Shown piece after piece: positions 18,246-27,069 of a stretch of DNA of 64,000 nt; position 1 is the first letter of the stretch; every line of letters begins with the position of its first letter. A program made the translations under genes and the position numbers. Source of the stretch: Bog-532 sp963824545 (GTDB lineage: Bacteria; Actinomycetota; Actinomycetes; Streptosporangiales; Streptosporangiaceae). The stretch lies in the NCBI GenBank assembly GCA_963824545.1, contig CAWGPP010000005.1:1-64000 (forward strand). Reading direction: 5' to 3'. The notes below the pieces were generated by a model. That model was not told the DNA's origin. It searched no databases and saw nothing but the letters and a program-made list of their open reading frames with translations.

Positions 18246-20138
18246 TCAGCCGTGGCTGCCGATCTGGATGGCCTTGACGATCAGCAGCAGTACGGACACG
18301 ACGAGGTACCCACGTAGCAGCAGCACGCCCGTCTTGGTGCCCGTCGACCATTCGACCGGCTTGAGGAGCGCCAGCGGCGGCATCCGCCAGTTCATCCGCT
18401 CGGCCTCGGTCATCGTGATGCGCGGATGCGCGGCCCTCGGCGGGCGCCGCGAACGCGTCAGCGCAAACCATCCCCCCAGAACGCCCGCCGCCGCCGCGAG
18501 GCCGCCAGCGATCCAGATCGCGGTCGCCGCGGCGTTCAGCGTGCTGAACAGCGTCGTGACCACGAGCGTTCCGGACAGTACGACGAGGACGCCGATGATG
18601 AGGCACGCCAGGATGTTCAGCCATCGGGGGTTCAGCCAGGGGCCGAGCACCTCCTGGTCGTTGCACAGCAGCAGGAGGAAGACACTGGCGCTGGGCAGCA
18701 GGATGCCGGCCAGCGCCTGGACCGCCGTGGTCAGCAGGCCCAGCGGCGCGCCGGGAATGAGGACGATGCCGGCCGCCAGGACGATCATCGTGGTGTAGCT
18801 GGCGTAGAAGGGTTTGGCGTCCTTGAACGTACGGTGCAGCGAGTGCTTGATGCCGAACACGTCACCGAACGCGTAGCTGGTGGACAGGGTGACGGCCGCC
18901 GCGCCGATGATGCTCGCGTCGAGGAGCACGATCGCGAAAAAGGCACCGAGCACCCGGCTGTGGTGCTGGCCCAGCGCGTGCGCCACGCCGAGCGCGTCCG
19001 TGAAATGCCCGCCCAGGCTGGTCCCGCGGACCGCGAAGACGGCCGTGATGAAGATGGCCGTCGCGCCGATGATGACCACGAACGCGCCGAGCGTGGTGTC
19101 GGCCCGCTCGTAGGGGATGAACCGGGGCGTGATCCGCTTGTCGATGACGTTGGACTGCTGGAAGAACAGCTGCCACGGCGCCACCGTGGTGCCGACGATC
19201 GCGATGATCAGCAGCACGGCGTTGGAGCTCACACCGCCCTGCACGCCGGGGACCACGAAGTGGTAGGCGATCGATCCCCAGCGCGGGTGCGACATCAGCG
19301 CCATCGGGAACATGATGACGCTCACCGCGATGAACAGGAACATGGCCCGCTCCCACCGGCGGAAACTGCCGGTCGCGGTGATCAGCACCAGCACCAGCCC
19401 GGCCACCGGGACGGAGATGTAGGGGCTGACGCCGAAGTACCGGAGCGCGAGGGACACGCCGATGAACTCCGTGACGATCGTCAGGAAGTTGAGCACGAAG
19501 AGGTCACCGACGCTGAACCAGCCCCAGAACCGGCCGAACCGCTCGTTGATGAGCCGCGCGTGCCCGACGCCCGTCACGGCCCCGAGCCTGATCACCATCT
19601 CCTGGTTGACGATCAGGACCGGGATCAGCAGGAGCAGCGTCCACAGCAGGCTGTAGCCGTAATCCTGTCCCGCCTGGGCGTAGGTGGACACGCCGCCGGC
19701 GTCGTTGTCGCCCACCATCACGATCAGGCCGGGCCCGACGATCGCGAGGAACGTCAGCAGACGCCGGCGCAGGCCACTGCGCTGCGTGTCGTCGAGCCGG
19801 ACCCGGCCGAGCGCGCCTTCGATGTCGCCGAGGTGCGCCTCGTCGAGGACGGCACTCGGCCTGGCGCCGGGGCGGCTCAGGGCCGCCGTCCCGGCGACGT
19901 GGCTCCCCTCGGCTGGTTGGGGCGTGCTGGGGCCGGCCGCTTCGGGGATCCGCTCACCGGGCCGGTCGCTGCTGGTCGCGGGTGCGGTGGACGTGCCAGG
20001 GCTCCCGGCTCCGGCCGTCCCGGTGCCGCCGGCCGTCCCGGTGCCGCCGGCCGTCCCGGTGGCTCCAGCCGGGTTCCGGTCGGCGCCGCTGGCCGCCGGG
20101 CCAGCATCCTGCGGAGAAGCGTCACGCTCCCCGGTCAT
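18246..20138 (-). CDS. Nramp-related divalent metal transporter, copy 2
   Basis: The 630-residue paralogue of copy 1 shares DNDAGG (144-149), NQEMVIRLGAVTGVGHARLI, TTVAPWQLFFQQSNVIDKR and SLHRTFKDAKPFY. As in copy 1, the helix-6 methionine of Mn/Fe Nramps is absent, which points to Mg2+. Its first 95 residues are an added cytoplasmic tail of Gly-Thr-Ala repeats (GTAGG units) and Pro-rich sequence, before HLGDIEGALGRVRLDD. The start ATG (20138) abuts the stop of the MgtE-like gene with no gap, so the two are coupled. Substrate is an inference from missing motif residues and context. Confidence 0.85.
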   Translation of the reverse strand: MTGERDASPQDAGPAASGADRNPAGATGTAGGTGTAGGTGTAGAGSPGTSTAPATSSDRPGERIPEAAGPSTPQPAEGSHVAGTAALSRPGARPSAVLDEAHLGDIEGALGRVRLDDTQRSGLRRRLLTFLAIVGPGLIVMVGDNDAGGVSTYAQAGQDYGYSLLWTLLLLIPVLIVNQEMVIRLGAVTGVGHARLINERFGRFWGWFSVGDLFVLNFLTIVTEFIGVSLALRYFGVSPYISVPVAGLVLVLITATGSFRRWERAMFLFIAVSVIMFPMALMSHPRWGSIAYHFVVPGVQGGVSSNAVLLIIAIVGTTVAPWQLFFQQSNVIDKRITPRFIPYERADTTLGAFVVIIGATAIFITAVFAVRGTSLGGHFTDALGVAHALGQHHSRVLGAFFAIVLLDASIIGAAAVTLSTSYAFGDVFGIKHSLHRTFKDAKPFYASYTTMIVLAAGIVLIPGAPLGLLTTAVQALAGILLPSASVFLLLLCNDQEVLGPWLNPRWLNILACLIIGVLVVLSGTLVVTTLFSTLNAAATAIWIAGGLAAAAGVLGGWFALTRSRRPPRAAHPRITMTEAERMNWRMPPLALLKPVEWSTGTKTGVLLLRGYLVVSVLLLIVKAIQIGSHG

Positions 20139-21464
20139 TCAGGCTTCCCCATGACGGGAGTCGGGAGGCTCCGCCGCCTCGCGGCGTCGCCAGTCGTCGG
20201 GCAGCGTTACCTCGAGCACGTCATCGACGGTGATCAGGCCCAGCATGCGGCGGCGCTCGTCGACCACCGGGATGGTGATCAGGTTGTAGTCGGTCATCAG
20301 CACGGCGACGTCGACGACATCGGTGGCCGCCCCGACCCGGACCGGGTTGGTGTCGCAGACGTCGATCAGGCTGGCCGCCTGGTCAGCCTGGAGCAGCATG
20401 ACGAGCCGGGCGACGCCGCGCAGGCGGTTTTCCCCGTCCACCGCGTGCACGCTGGTCAGCGCCTCCGGCTGCAGGGTGGACGCGGCGCCGACGGCCGCCA
20501 GAGCCTCCGCGACCGGGATACCGGACGGCAAGGCCAGGTAGTCGACGCCCATGAGGCCGCCCGCGCTCGTCGGGTTGAAGCCCATCAGCGTCAGCACCTT
20601 GGTGCGGACGCCCGGCGGCAGCAGGTCGATGACGGCCTGCCGCCGGTTCTGCGGGAGCTCGGCGATCGCGTCGGCTGCGTCGTCGGCCCGCATCCGGGTG
20701 AGGACATCGGCGATCTCGCGGTCCGTGCGCGCACCGAGCAGCTTGGACGCCCGGTCCTCGTCGAGTTCCTCGAAGACGTCCGCCTCCAGTTCGGGGTCCG
20801 CGTGGACCTGCCCGAGGATCTCGTTCTCCTCCTCTTTGGAGGCGTCTTCCAGCAGGTCGGCGATCTGAGCCGGTTTCAGCCTCCGGATGCGGCCGAACGG
20901 GCCGCGCAGCAGCGCGCTGCCCGTATGCCCGATCAATGGCTCGAATGCTTTCCAGTCGCGGAAACGCCCGGGCCCGGCCGCGTCCGGCGTTCTGGACGCC
21001 CCGACGTGCAGGGCTCTGAGCAGCCGCGGCGGGCGGCGGCGGGTGTCCACGCCGACCACCACCCGGTCACCGTTCCTTGCCTCCAGCTCCACGTCGGCCG
21101 CCCGGACCAGGCGTGCGGTCTCCACGTCGATCAGCCGGTGGCCCAGCACGTCACGCTTCAGCAACACCTCGCCGGGACGCCGCTCGAAGCGCCGCAGGTC
21201 CAGCCGGGCGCTGGTCAGCCGCAGCACGTCCCCGTCGACGCTGCTGACCTGCCCGATGGGCACGTAGACCTCGCGGCCGCCCACCGCGGCGACCAGCCCG
21301 GTCACCAGCGGGTAATCGCGGCCGCGCAGCCGGGCGATCACGTCCGACAGGCGGCCGATGGATTCTCCGCCGCGGCCGGCGAGCGGGCGCCCGAGCAATT
21401 CGGACAGGCGCAGCGTGCCCTGGCGTGTTCCGGGTACCGGGGACAGTGGCGGGGTTGTCGTCAT
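20139..21464 (-). CDS. Soluble MgtE-type sensor: PRC-barrel, MgtE N-domain and CBS pair
   Basis: The 441-residue protein has two PRC-barrel-like halves at about 15-135 (LSELLGRPLAGRGGESIGRLSD and VLLKRDVLGHRLIDVETARLV). The MgtE N-terminal helical domain follows at about 190-290 (AQIADLLEDASKEEENEILG, DEDRASKLLGARTDREIADVL). Two CBS domains end the protein (about 300-430), from GGLMGVDYLALPSG to LLGLITVDDVLEV. The MgtE membrane domain is absent. In MgtE channels this cytosolic part binds Mg2+ and closes the pore. Here it precedes Nramp copy 2, stop-to-start with zero gap, so it probably gates or senses for the transporter (inference). Confidence 0.85.
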   Translation of the reverse strand: MTTTPPLSPVPGTRQGTLRLSELLGRPLAGRGGESIGRLSDVIARLRGRDYPLVTGLVAAVGGREVYVPIGQVSSVDGDVLRLTSARLDLRRFERRPGEVLLKRDVLGHRLIDVETARLVRAADVELEARNGDRVVVGVDTRRRPPRLLRALHVGASRTPDAAGPGRFRDWKAFEPLIGHTGSALLRGPFGRIRRLKPAQIADLLEDASKEEENEILGQVHADPELEADVFEELDEDRASKLLGARTDREIADVLTRMRADDAADAIAELPQNRRQAVIDLLPPGVRTKVLTLMGFNPTSAGGLMGVDYLALPSGIPVAEALAAVGAASTLQPEALTSVHAVDGENRLRGVARLVMLLQADQAASLIDVCDTNPVRVGAATDVVDVAVLMTDYNLITIPVVDERRRMLGLITVDDVLEVTLPDDWRRREAAEPPDSRHGEA

Positions 21465-21642
21465 GGCCGTTCACTCTTCTGCGTTCGTCCGTCAGCCGGC
21501 GGAGCGGCACGTGCCCGGCCGGCCGCTCCGGGGAGGGGGTGCCCGCCGCCCGTTCACTCTCCCAGGCCAAGATGAACATCAGGTGACCGGCCGGAGGCCC
21601 GGTTCGCACCGCGCGCGTTTCCGGCACATACGGACGGGTGGT

Positions 21643-22365
21643 ATGAAGTCCAGGTCAGAGTGGGGAGAAGGAAGGGCGCTGATCCATGCGTGCGTCCCCG
21701 ACCGGAGGCTGGCCCGGGCGGCGGCCGAGCTGGTCGGCCGCGAAGTCGAGGATCCCCGCAGGCACGTGACCACGATCCTGCCGCGCCGCAGCTACTCCGC
21801 CCTGCGGGGCCGGTTCCTGCACGACCGGACCGCGGACAAGGTCGCCGCCGTGGTCAGCCGGATACCGCGCTCCGCCGCCACGATCGTGCCCTACGGCGTG
21901 CAGAGCCGGGTCCGGGTGCTGCAGGACCGCCAGGTGCCCAAAGTTCCGGAAGCCCCGGCTCCCGTTGAGCAGGAGATGAGAGAAGTGCGCAGACTTCGCG
22001 ACCTCGTGAAGGGACGGGAGGCCAAGGACGCCTCGGCCGCCGAGGAGAAGGTGCAGGCCTACGAGCGCCCGAAGCCCCCGCCCGGGGTCAAGCCGATCGG
22101 GTCGCTGACCGACCCGGGCAAGGTCACCGTGGAGGGCCGCGTCCGGGCCATAGAGATCCGCCCGGTCGAGCAGAACTCCGTGCTGGCGTGCGAGATCTCC
22201 GATTCCACCGGCGACCTGACGGCCTTGTTCTACGGCCGGACCGGGATCGCCGGTGTGATCTGCGGATCAACCATCCGGCTGCGCGGGCCGGTAGGAATGC
22301 GCGACGGCCACCCCGTCATGATCAATCCCGCGTACGAGCTCGTCAGCTCGGGCGGCGGTCGGTAA
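21643..22365 (+). CDS. Paralogue of the KimA-like C-terminal tail (USP-like segment plus OB-like domain)
   Basis: The protein (about 240 residues, ATG at 21643, weak GGGTGG site) has no membrane segment. Residues from about 20 to 95 (RRLARAAAELVGREVE, LPRRSYSALRGRFLHDRTADK, IPRSAATIVPY) match the cytoplasmic tail of the neighbouring transporter. The C-terminus (GRVRAIEIRPVEQNSVLACE, TALFYGR, PVMINPAYEL) matches the OB-like domain encoded, out of frame, by that gene. It runs convergently with the transporter, five bases apart, so it is an inverted gene duplication. Likely a soluble regulatory partner; this is inference. Confidence 0.7.
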   Translation: MKSRSEWGEGRALIHACVPDRRLARAAAELVGREVEDPRRHVTTILPRRSYSALRGRFLHDRTADKVAAVVSRIPRSAATIVPYGVQSRVRVLQDRQVPKVPEAPAPVEQEMREVRRLRDLVKGREAKDASAAEEKVQAYERPKPPPGVKPIGSLTDPGKVTVEGRVRAIEIRPVEQNSVLACEISDSTGDLTALFYGRTGIAGVICGSTIRLRGPVGMRDGHPVMINPAYELVSSGGGR

Positions 22366-22370
22366 AGGCG

Positions 22371-22713
22371 TCAGCCCAGCAGCTCATACATCGGGTTGAT
22401 CATTACCGGCCTGGCACCGCGGAAGCCGACCGTGCCGTGCAGCCGGACCCGGCTGCCGCACTCCGCACCGGGTATCTGCTTACGCCCGTAGAACAGAGCG
22501 GTCAGCGAACCGGTGCCATCGGCTATCTCCAGGGCCAGCACCGAGTTCTGCTCCACCGGCCGGATCGCCAGGGACATCACGCGCCCTTCCACCGTCGCCT
22601 TGCCCGCCGCCTGCAGCGAGCCGATCGTCTTGACCTCCGTGACCGCCGCCTGGCCCTCCGCCGGCGCGCTGGCCCCACTGGCCCCACTGGACCCACTGGC
22701 AAGTTGGGGGGGG
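22371..22713 (-). other. Out-of-frame OB-like tail of the KimA-like transporter
   Basis: After the run of eight C (minus strand, 22713-22706) the transporter frame turns into Arg-rich nonsense. The -1 frame reads ASGSSGASGASAPAEG, then TIGSLQAAGKATVEGR, LAIRPVEQNSVLALEIADG, LTALFYGRKQI and PVMINPMYELLG, with a stop at 22371. This is the same OB-like sequence as the convergent paralogue. It is therefore the true C-terminus of the gene, reached by a -1 slip or lost through one missing C. Confidence 0.75.
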
Positions 22714-24862
22714 CGGCTTCCGGCGGAGGCGGAGCCGGATGCTGGCCGGTGTCCTCGCGCGACCGCTCGGCAGCGGGCGGCCGCGCGGGGCCACCGTCCG
22801 GGGCCGGCCGTTCCAGCGCCGCCTGGACGTCCATGGTCCCGTTGGCCTTGGCGGCCCGGGCGGCATGCCGGGCCTGCCGCTCCTCCAGCACCCGGACCCG
22901 GCTTTCCACGTCGAACGGGATGATCGTCGCGGCCGCATCGGGGATCCGGCTGACCGCCGCGGCGATCTTGTCGGCGGTCCTGTCGTGCAGCAGCCGGCCG
23001 ATGAGGGGGGCGAAACTGCGCCGCGGCAGCACCACGGTGACCTGGGTACCGGGCTGCTGGGTCTCCCGCTGTACCAGTTCCTGGGAGGCGTGCGCGAGCC
23101 TGCGGTCCGGGGTGTCGATCATCTCGAACGGCACGTCCTGCCCGAAGCGCACCCACCGCTCCCGCAGCCGTTCCGCGTGGGTGCTGTCGATGACGAAGTG
23201 CACCGCGCGCAGCGAGGTCGGGTGCAGGCTGCGCGCGTAGCGCAGGGCGGCCAGCGTGGCCAGGTCCATGCTGTCCACGAACACGACCACCACACGGCGG
23301 GTGTAATTCGGCTGGCGCGGGGCCATCCCGGCGGCCCGGCGATCGCCGATGTTCTCCAGTACCTGATCCTCGGAGCGGTATTCGCGGTTCAGCCGGATGA
23401 ACGCGAACACCCCGATCGGGAACACGATGAGCACCACCCAGGCACCCTCGCTGAACTTCACGATCGCGAAGATCACGACTACCAGCGCGGTGTAGATACC
23501 GCCGGTGAGGTTGATGATGAGCCTGCGGCGCCAGCCCTGCTCCCGCCGCCGCAGGTGGTAGCGCACCATGCCGAAACCGGCCATCGAGAAGCCAGTGAAC
23601 ACGCCGATCGCATAGAACGGGACCAGGTTGTTGGTGTTCGCACCGACGGCGAACAGCAAGGCGAGCGCCAGCACGGTGAGCACGATGATGCCGTTAGAGA
23701 ACACCAGCCGGTGACCGCGCTTGCTGAGCCAGCGGGGCAGGAACGAATCCTGGGCGACGAAGCTCGTGAGGAAGGGGAATCCGCTGAAGCTGGTGTTGCC
23801 GCCGGTGAACAAGATGGTGATGGCGCCCGCCTGCACCAGGTAGAACAGGGCCTGCCCGATGGCGGAGCGCCCGAAAACCAGGCCGGCCTCCTGGGAGACC
23901 ACCGTGGGGACACCGCTGGCATACGGGATCGCGTGGGTGATGTGGGCCAGCCAGGAAATGCCGCCGATCAGGAATATCACAATGGAGCCCTGGATCTCCA
24001 GGATCCGCCGGGCGTTGCGGCCCTCAGGCGGGCGCAGCGCGCTCACCGCGTTGGACACCGCCTCGATGCCGGTCAGCGAGGACCCGCCGTTGGCGAACGC
24101 GCGGGCCAGCGTGAGGATGGCGGCGAAGCTGATCAGGGTACCGGTGCCGTGCCCGATCGGGACGGTCCCGGAGTGCCAGGTGACGTGCTCCAGGCCGCCG
24201 CCGAAGAACTCACGGGCCAGCCCGACAATGATCATCAAGCCCACCGACCCGGAGAACAGGTAAGTGGGCAGCGCAAATACCCTGCCGTTCTCCCGGACGC
24301 CGAGCAGGTTCACATAGCACATGAGGAGCGTAGCGGCGACCGTGATCAGCAGTAGGGTCGTGGTCTCTCCCAGCGGTCTGGCCAGCGCCGGGAACGTGGA
24401 CAGGATCGCGGCACTGCCGGCGGAGTTCTGCACCGCGACCGTGACCACGTAGTCCACCATCAGCGCCACGGCCGCGATCTGGGCTACCCGCGGGCCGAAG
24501 TTCTCCCGGGCAACCACATAGGAGCCGCCCGCCCGGGTGTAGACCGTCACCACCTCGCGGTAGGACAGCACCACCAGGAAGATGCCGAGCACGACTACCC
24601 CGGTCAGCGGCAGCAGGATCGTGAACGACGCCAGGCCGAAGAACGGCAGCAGTTCGTGCAGGATCAGCTCGGAGCCGTAGTTCGCCGAGGAGATCCCGTC
24701 GCAGGACAGGACGCCCAGGGCGAGCGGCTTGGACAGCCGCTCCTCCTTAAGCTGCTCGTTGACGAGAGGAGGCCCGAGCAGACGGCGTTTCACCGAGTAC
24801 CCGAGGGTGTCGGGAAGACTGGTTCCGCCGCCGAGCAGCCCAGCCGCCTTGCGAACGGCCAC
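22577..24862 (-). CDS. KimA-like APC potassium transporter (apparent frameshift near 3' end)
   Basis: An APC-superfamily transporter with about 12 membrane segments. The helix-1 region SKPLALGVLSCDGISSANYGSELIL, TRAGGSYVVARENFG, GGSSLTGIEAVSNAV and GHRLVFSNGIIVLTV all match KimA, the high-affinity K+/H+ symporter. A USP-like cytoplasmic domain follows at about 510-660 (RRVVVVFVDSMDLATLAALRYARSL). The open frame is 761 codons, but from the C8 run at 22706 it is out of register with the OB-like tail, which lies in another frame down to 22371. GTG start in a TAGTG overlap with a tiny leader frame. KdpD/KdpE lie beside it. Confidence 0.82.
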   Translation of the reverse strand: MAVRKAAGLLGGGTSLPDTLGYSVKRRLLGPPLVNEQLKEERLSKPLALGVLSCDGISSANYGSELILHELLPFFGLASFTILLPLTGVVVLGIFLVVLSYREVVTVYTRAGGSYVVARENFGPRVAQIAAVALMVDYVVTVAVQNSAGSAAILSTFPALARPLGETTTLLLITVAATLLMCYVNLLGVRENGRVFALPTYLFSGSVGLMIIVGLAREFFGGGLEHVTWHSGTVPIGHGTGTLISFAAILTLARAFANGGSSLTGIEAVSNAVSALRPPEGRNARRILEIQGSIVIFLIGGISWLAHITHAIPYASGVPTVVSQEAGLVFGRSAIGQALFYLVQAGAITILFTGGNTSFSGFPFLTSFVAQDSFLPRWLSKRGHRLVFSNGIIVLTVLALALLFAVGANTNNLVPFYAIGVFTGFSMAGFGMVRYHLRRREQGWRRRLIINLTGGIYTALVVVIFAIVKFSEGAWVVLIVFPIGVFAFIRLNREYRSEDQVLENIGDRRAAGMAPRQPNYTRRVVVVFVDSMDLATLAALRYARSLHPTSLRAVHFVIDSTHAERLRERWVRFGQDVPFEMIDTPDRRLAHASQELVQRETQQPGTQVTVVLPRRSFAPLIGRLLHDRTADKIAAAVSRIPDAAATIIPFDVESRVRVLEERQARHAARAAKANGTMDVQAALERPAPDGGPARPPAAERSREDTGQHPAPPPPEAAPPNLPVGPVGPVGPARRRRARRRSRRSRRSARCRRRARRRWKGA

Positions 24863-24944
24863 TAGATCTCCGCCTCCATCTCTTCGGCCATCATCAAACC
24901 GGCCTGCACCGGCTCACGCACGGGGTGAAACCCGCAGTGACCAT
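24862..24944 (-). promoter_or_regulatory. Two overlapping leader mini-frames before the KimA-like gene
   Basis: A 16-codon frame (ATG at 24944, MVTAGFTPCVSRCRPV, with AAGGA nine bases upstream) ends in TGATG, overlapping a second mini-frame (MMAEEMEAEI). That frame ends in TAGTG, overlapping the transporter GTG. Such stop-start links allow coupled re-initiation. The GGAGG inside the second frame is also the transporter's ribosome-binding site, so the second frame may be fortuitous. The rest of the 315-base divergent gap (24863-25177) shows no recognisable riboswitch core. Confidence 0.4.
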
Positions 24945-25177
24945 CGTGACCGTTCCTTCTGCGGCCCGCGCCGCCAGGCCGGCGCGCGCTTCGGCCAGCA
25001 TCGGTCGCCGGCCGTTATGCGGATAAAGGCGATTGGCACCGCCTGAACTGACCAAGGGCCCTGCTCTATGCGGCAGGGTTCCAGGCTAGGCCCTGGTCAT
25101 GGCGATATCCGCTAGCGCCGCGTCAAGACCGGTGAACTGGGCGTTAAGGAGTTATCAAGATCGTCAAGTTCTGGCCG

Positions 25178-27069
25178 ATGCGGCGGTCGAATGGCAGGGA
25201 GATGACTCGAGGCAAGGGACGACGCGGGGTCCCGGCGCCGTACGCGCTGCCGGCGGCCTTCGCAGCGCTGTTCGCCGTGGGGACGGTGGCGGCGGCGCTC
25301 AACGGCCGGCTGCCCGCCACCGGCGTGCTGATCGCCGCCGCGATCGTGGTGGGGGTCACGGCGCTGATCGCCGAGCCGCTGGCGTCGGTTCCGCTGGGCG
25401 CCATCGGCTGGCTCACCGTGGCCGGGTTCTCCCGCCCGCCGTACGCGGACCTGCGGCCGACCGGGGCCGCGGCCGCGGAGGCCGCGCTCGTGATCGGCGT
25501 CACCGCGCTGGGCAGCGGCGCCCTGGGCGTGCTGTTCCGCTGGCTGGCCGCACGGGTCACACTGGGATACGTGAGCGCAGGTGTCAACGGGGACCGGCAG
25601 GGCGACGGCACCGACCTCGGTATCCCGGCCGCTGCGGACAGCACCCGGCCGCGGCGTGACCGGGTGGCCTGGACGGGCGCGATCAGCTCGCGGCGCCGGC
25701 TGTCCGGCGTGGCCCTGGCGCTGGCCGGCCTCCCGCTGCTGACGCTGCTCCTGGTGGCCGCGCGCCAGCACCTGAACCTCGCCGATGACCTGCTGGTCTT
25801 CCTGCTCGCGGTGGTGACGGTCACGGTGGTGGGCGGGTTCTGGCCCGCGGTCCTGGCCGCCGTGGCGTCCAGCCTGCTGCTCAACTGGTACCTCACCCCG
25901 CCGCTGCACACCTTCACCATGCAGGAGCCGAAGAACCTGCTGGCCCTGGTGCTCTTCGTGACGGTCCGGTCGCGGTCAGCAGCGTGGTTCATCTCGCCGC
26001 CCGCCGCGCCGTGCAGGCCGCAGCCAGCCGTGAGGAGACCGCGTCCCTGCTGGCGCTGGCCCGGACCGTGCTGGGCGGCGCGGACACGCCGACCGCCGTC
26101 CTCGACCACCTCACCGGGACGCTCGGCGGCCGGGCCGAGCTGCAGGAATTCACCGCCGGGCGCTGGATCCGCGTCGCGGTCAGCGGCGGCGCGGGGCCGG
26201 ACACCGAGGGGACCCGCATTCATCCCCGGCCGGGGCTGGCGCTGCTCACCAACGGCCAGACCGCCGCGGCCACGACCACCCTGCTGGCCGGGTTCGGGGC
26301 CCAGGCGGCGGCGGCCCTGGACCGGGAACGGCTGCGCATGCAGGCCTCCCAGGCCGAGGCGCTCGCGGAAGGAAACCGCATCCGTACCGCGCTGCTCGCC
26401 GCGGTCAGCCACGACCTGCGCACCCCGCTCGCCTCGATCAAGGCCAGCGTCAGCAGCCTCCGGCAGACGGACGTGGAGTGGACGGCCGCGGACGAAGCGG
26501 ACCTGCTCGCCACGATCGAGCAGAACGCCGACCGCCTGGACGCGCTGATCGGGAACCTGCTCGACCTGAGCCGCCTGCACACCGGCTCGCTGGAACCGTT
26601 CCTGCGCCCGACCGCCGTCGACGAGGTCGCGCCGGTCGCGCTGCGCGGGCTGGACGCCCCGGTCCAGCTGGAGATCGCGGTGCCCGACGGCATGCCGCTG
26701 GTCCGGGCCGATCCCGGCCTGCTGGAGCGGGTCCTGGCCAACGTCTTCTCCAACGCGCTGCGGCACTCGCCGTCCTCGCAGCCGCCGGCGCTGCACGCCC
26801 GCCAGGCCGGTGAGACGGTGCTCCTGGAGATCATCGACCACGGCCCGGGCGTGCCCGATGGCCTCAAGGAACGCATTTTCGAGCCGTTCCAGCGGCTCGA
26901 CGACCGGCACTCCGGCGTCGGCCTGGGCCTCGCCGTGGCCAAGGGCTTCGCCGAAGCGATGGGCGGGACGATCACCGCCGCCGACACCCCCGCCGGCGGC
27001 CTCACCATCCGGGTCGCCCTGCCGGTCGCGCATAGCGACGAACGCTCCGTGCTCGGGGCGGGGCCGTGA
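25178..27069 (+). pseudogene. kdpD: KdpD-like sensor histidine kinase interrupted by one-base deletion
   Basis: The N-terminal frame (25178-25966) encodes several membrane segments, including the KdpD-type DUF4118 region (LNLADDLLVFLLAVV, NWYLTPPLHTF). After GTGACGGTC at 25966 the frame must shift by -1. Restoring one G between C25966 and C25967 would give VTVAVAVSSVVHLAARR and run directly into the second frame. That frame (25984-27069) carries the GAF-like region and kinase: SHDLRTPLASIKASVSSL (phospho-His), NVFSNALRHSP and GLGLAVAKGFAEAMGG. The usual N-terminal KdpD/USP domain is absent. Either a sequencing error or a real loss. Its stop overlaps kdpE (GTGA). Confidence 0.75.

Noticed and set aside
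18426..21575. 1049-codon plus frame antisense to Nramp copy 2 and the MgtE-like gene
   Set aside because: Antisense shadow of two clear membrane/sensor genes; unusually long but without any recognisable motif.
21465..21642. M-box Mg2+ riboswitch upstream of the MgtE-like gene
   Set aside because: No M-box core seen; only a 10-bp direct repeat GAGTGAACGG, which is too short to interpret.
24863..25177. c-di-AMP (ydaO) riboswitch upstream of the KimA-like gene
   Set aside because: Looked for because KimA genes often carry one, but the conserved core segments are not recognisable; only the mini-frames stand out.
25144..27033. 629-codon minus frame over the KdpD-like gene
   Set aside because: Antisense shadow; the kinase motifs are on the plus strand.
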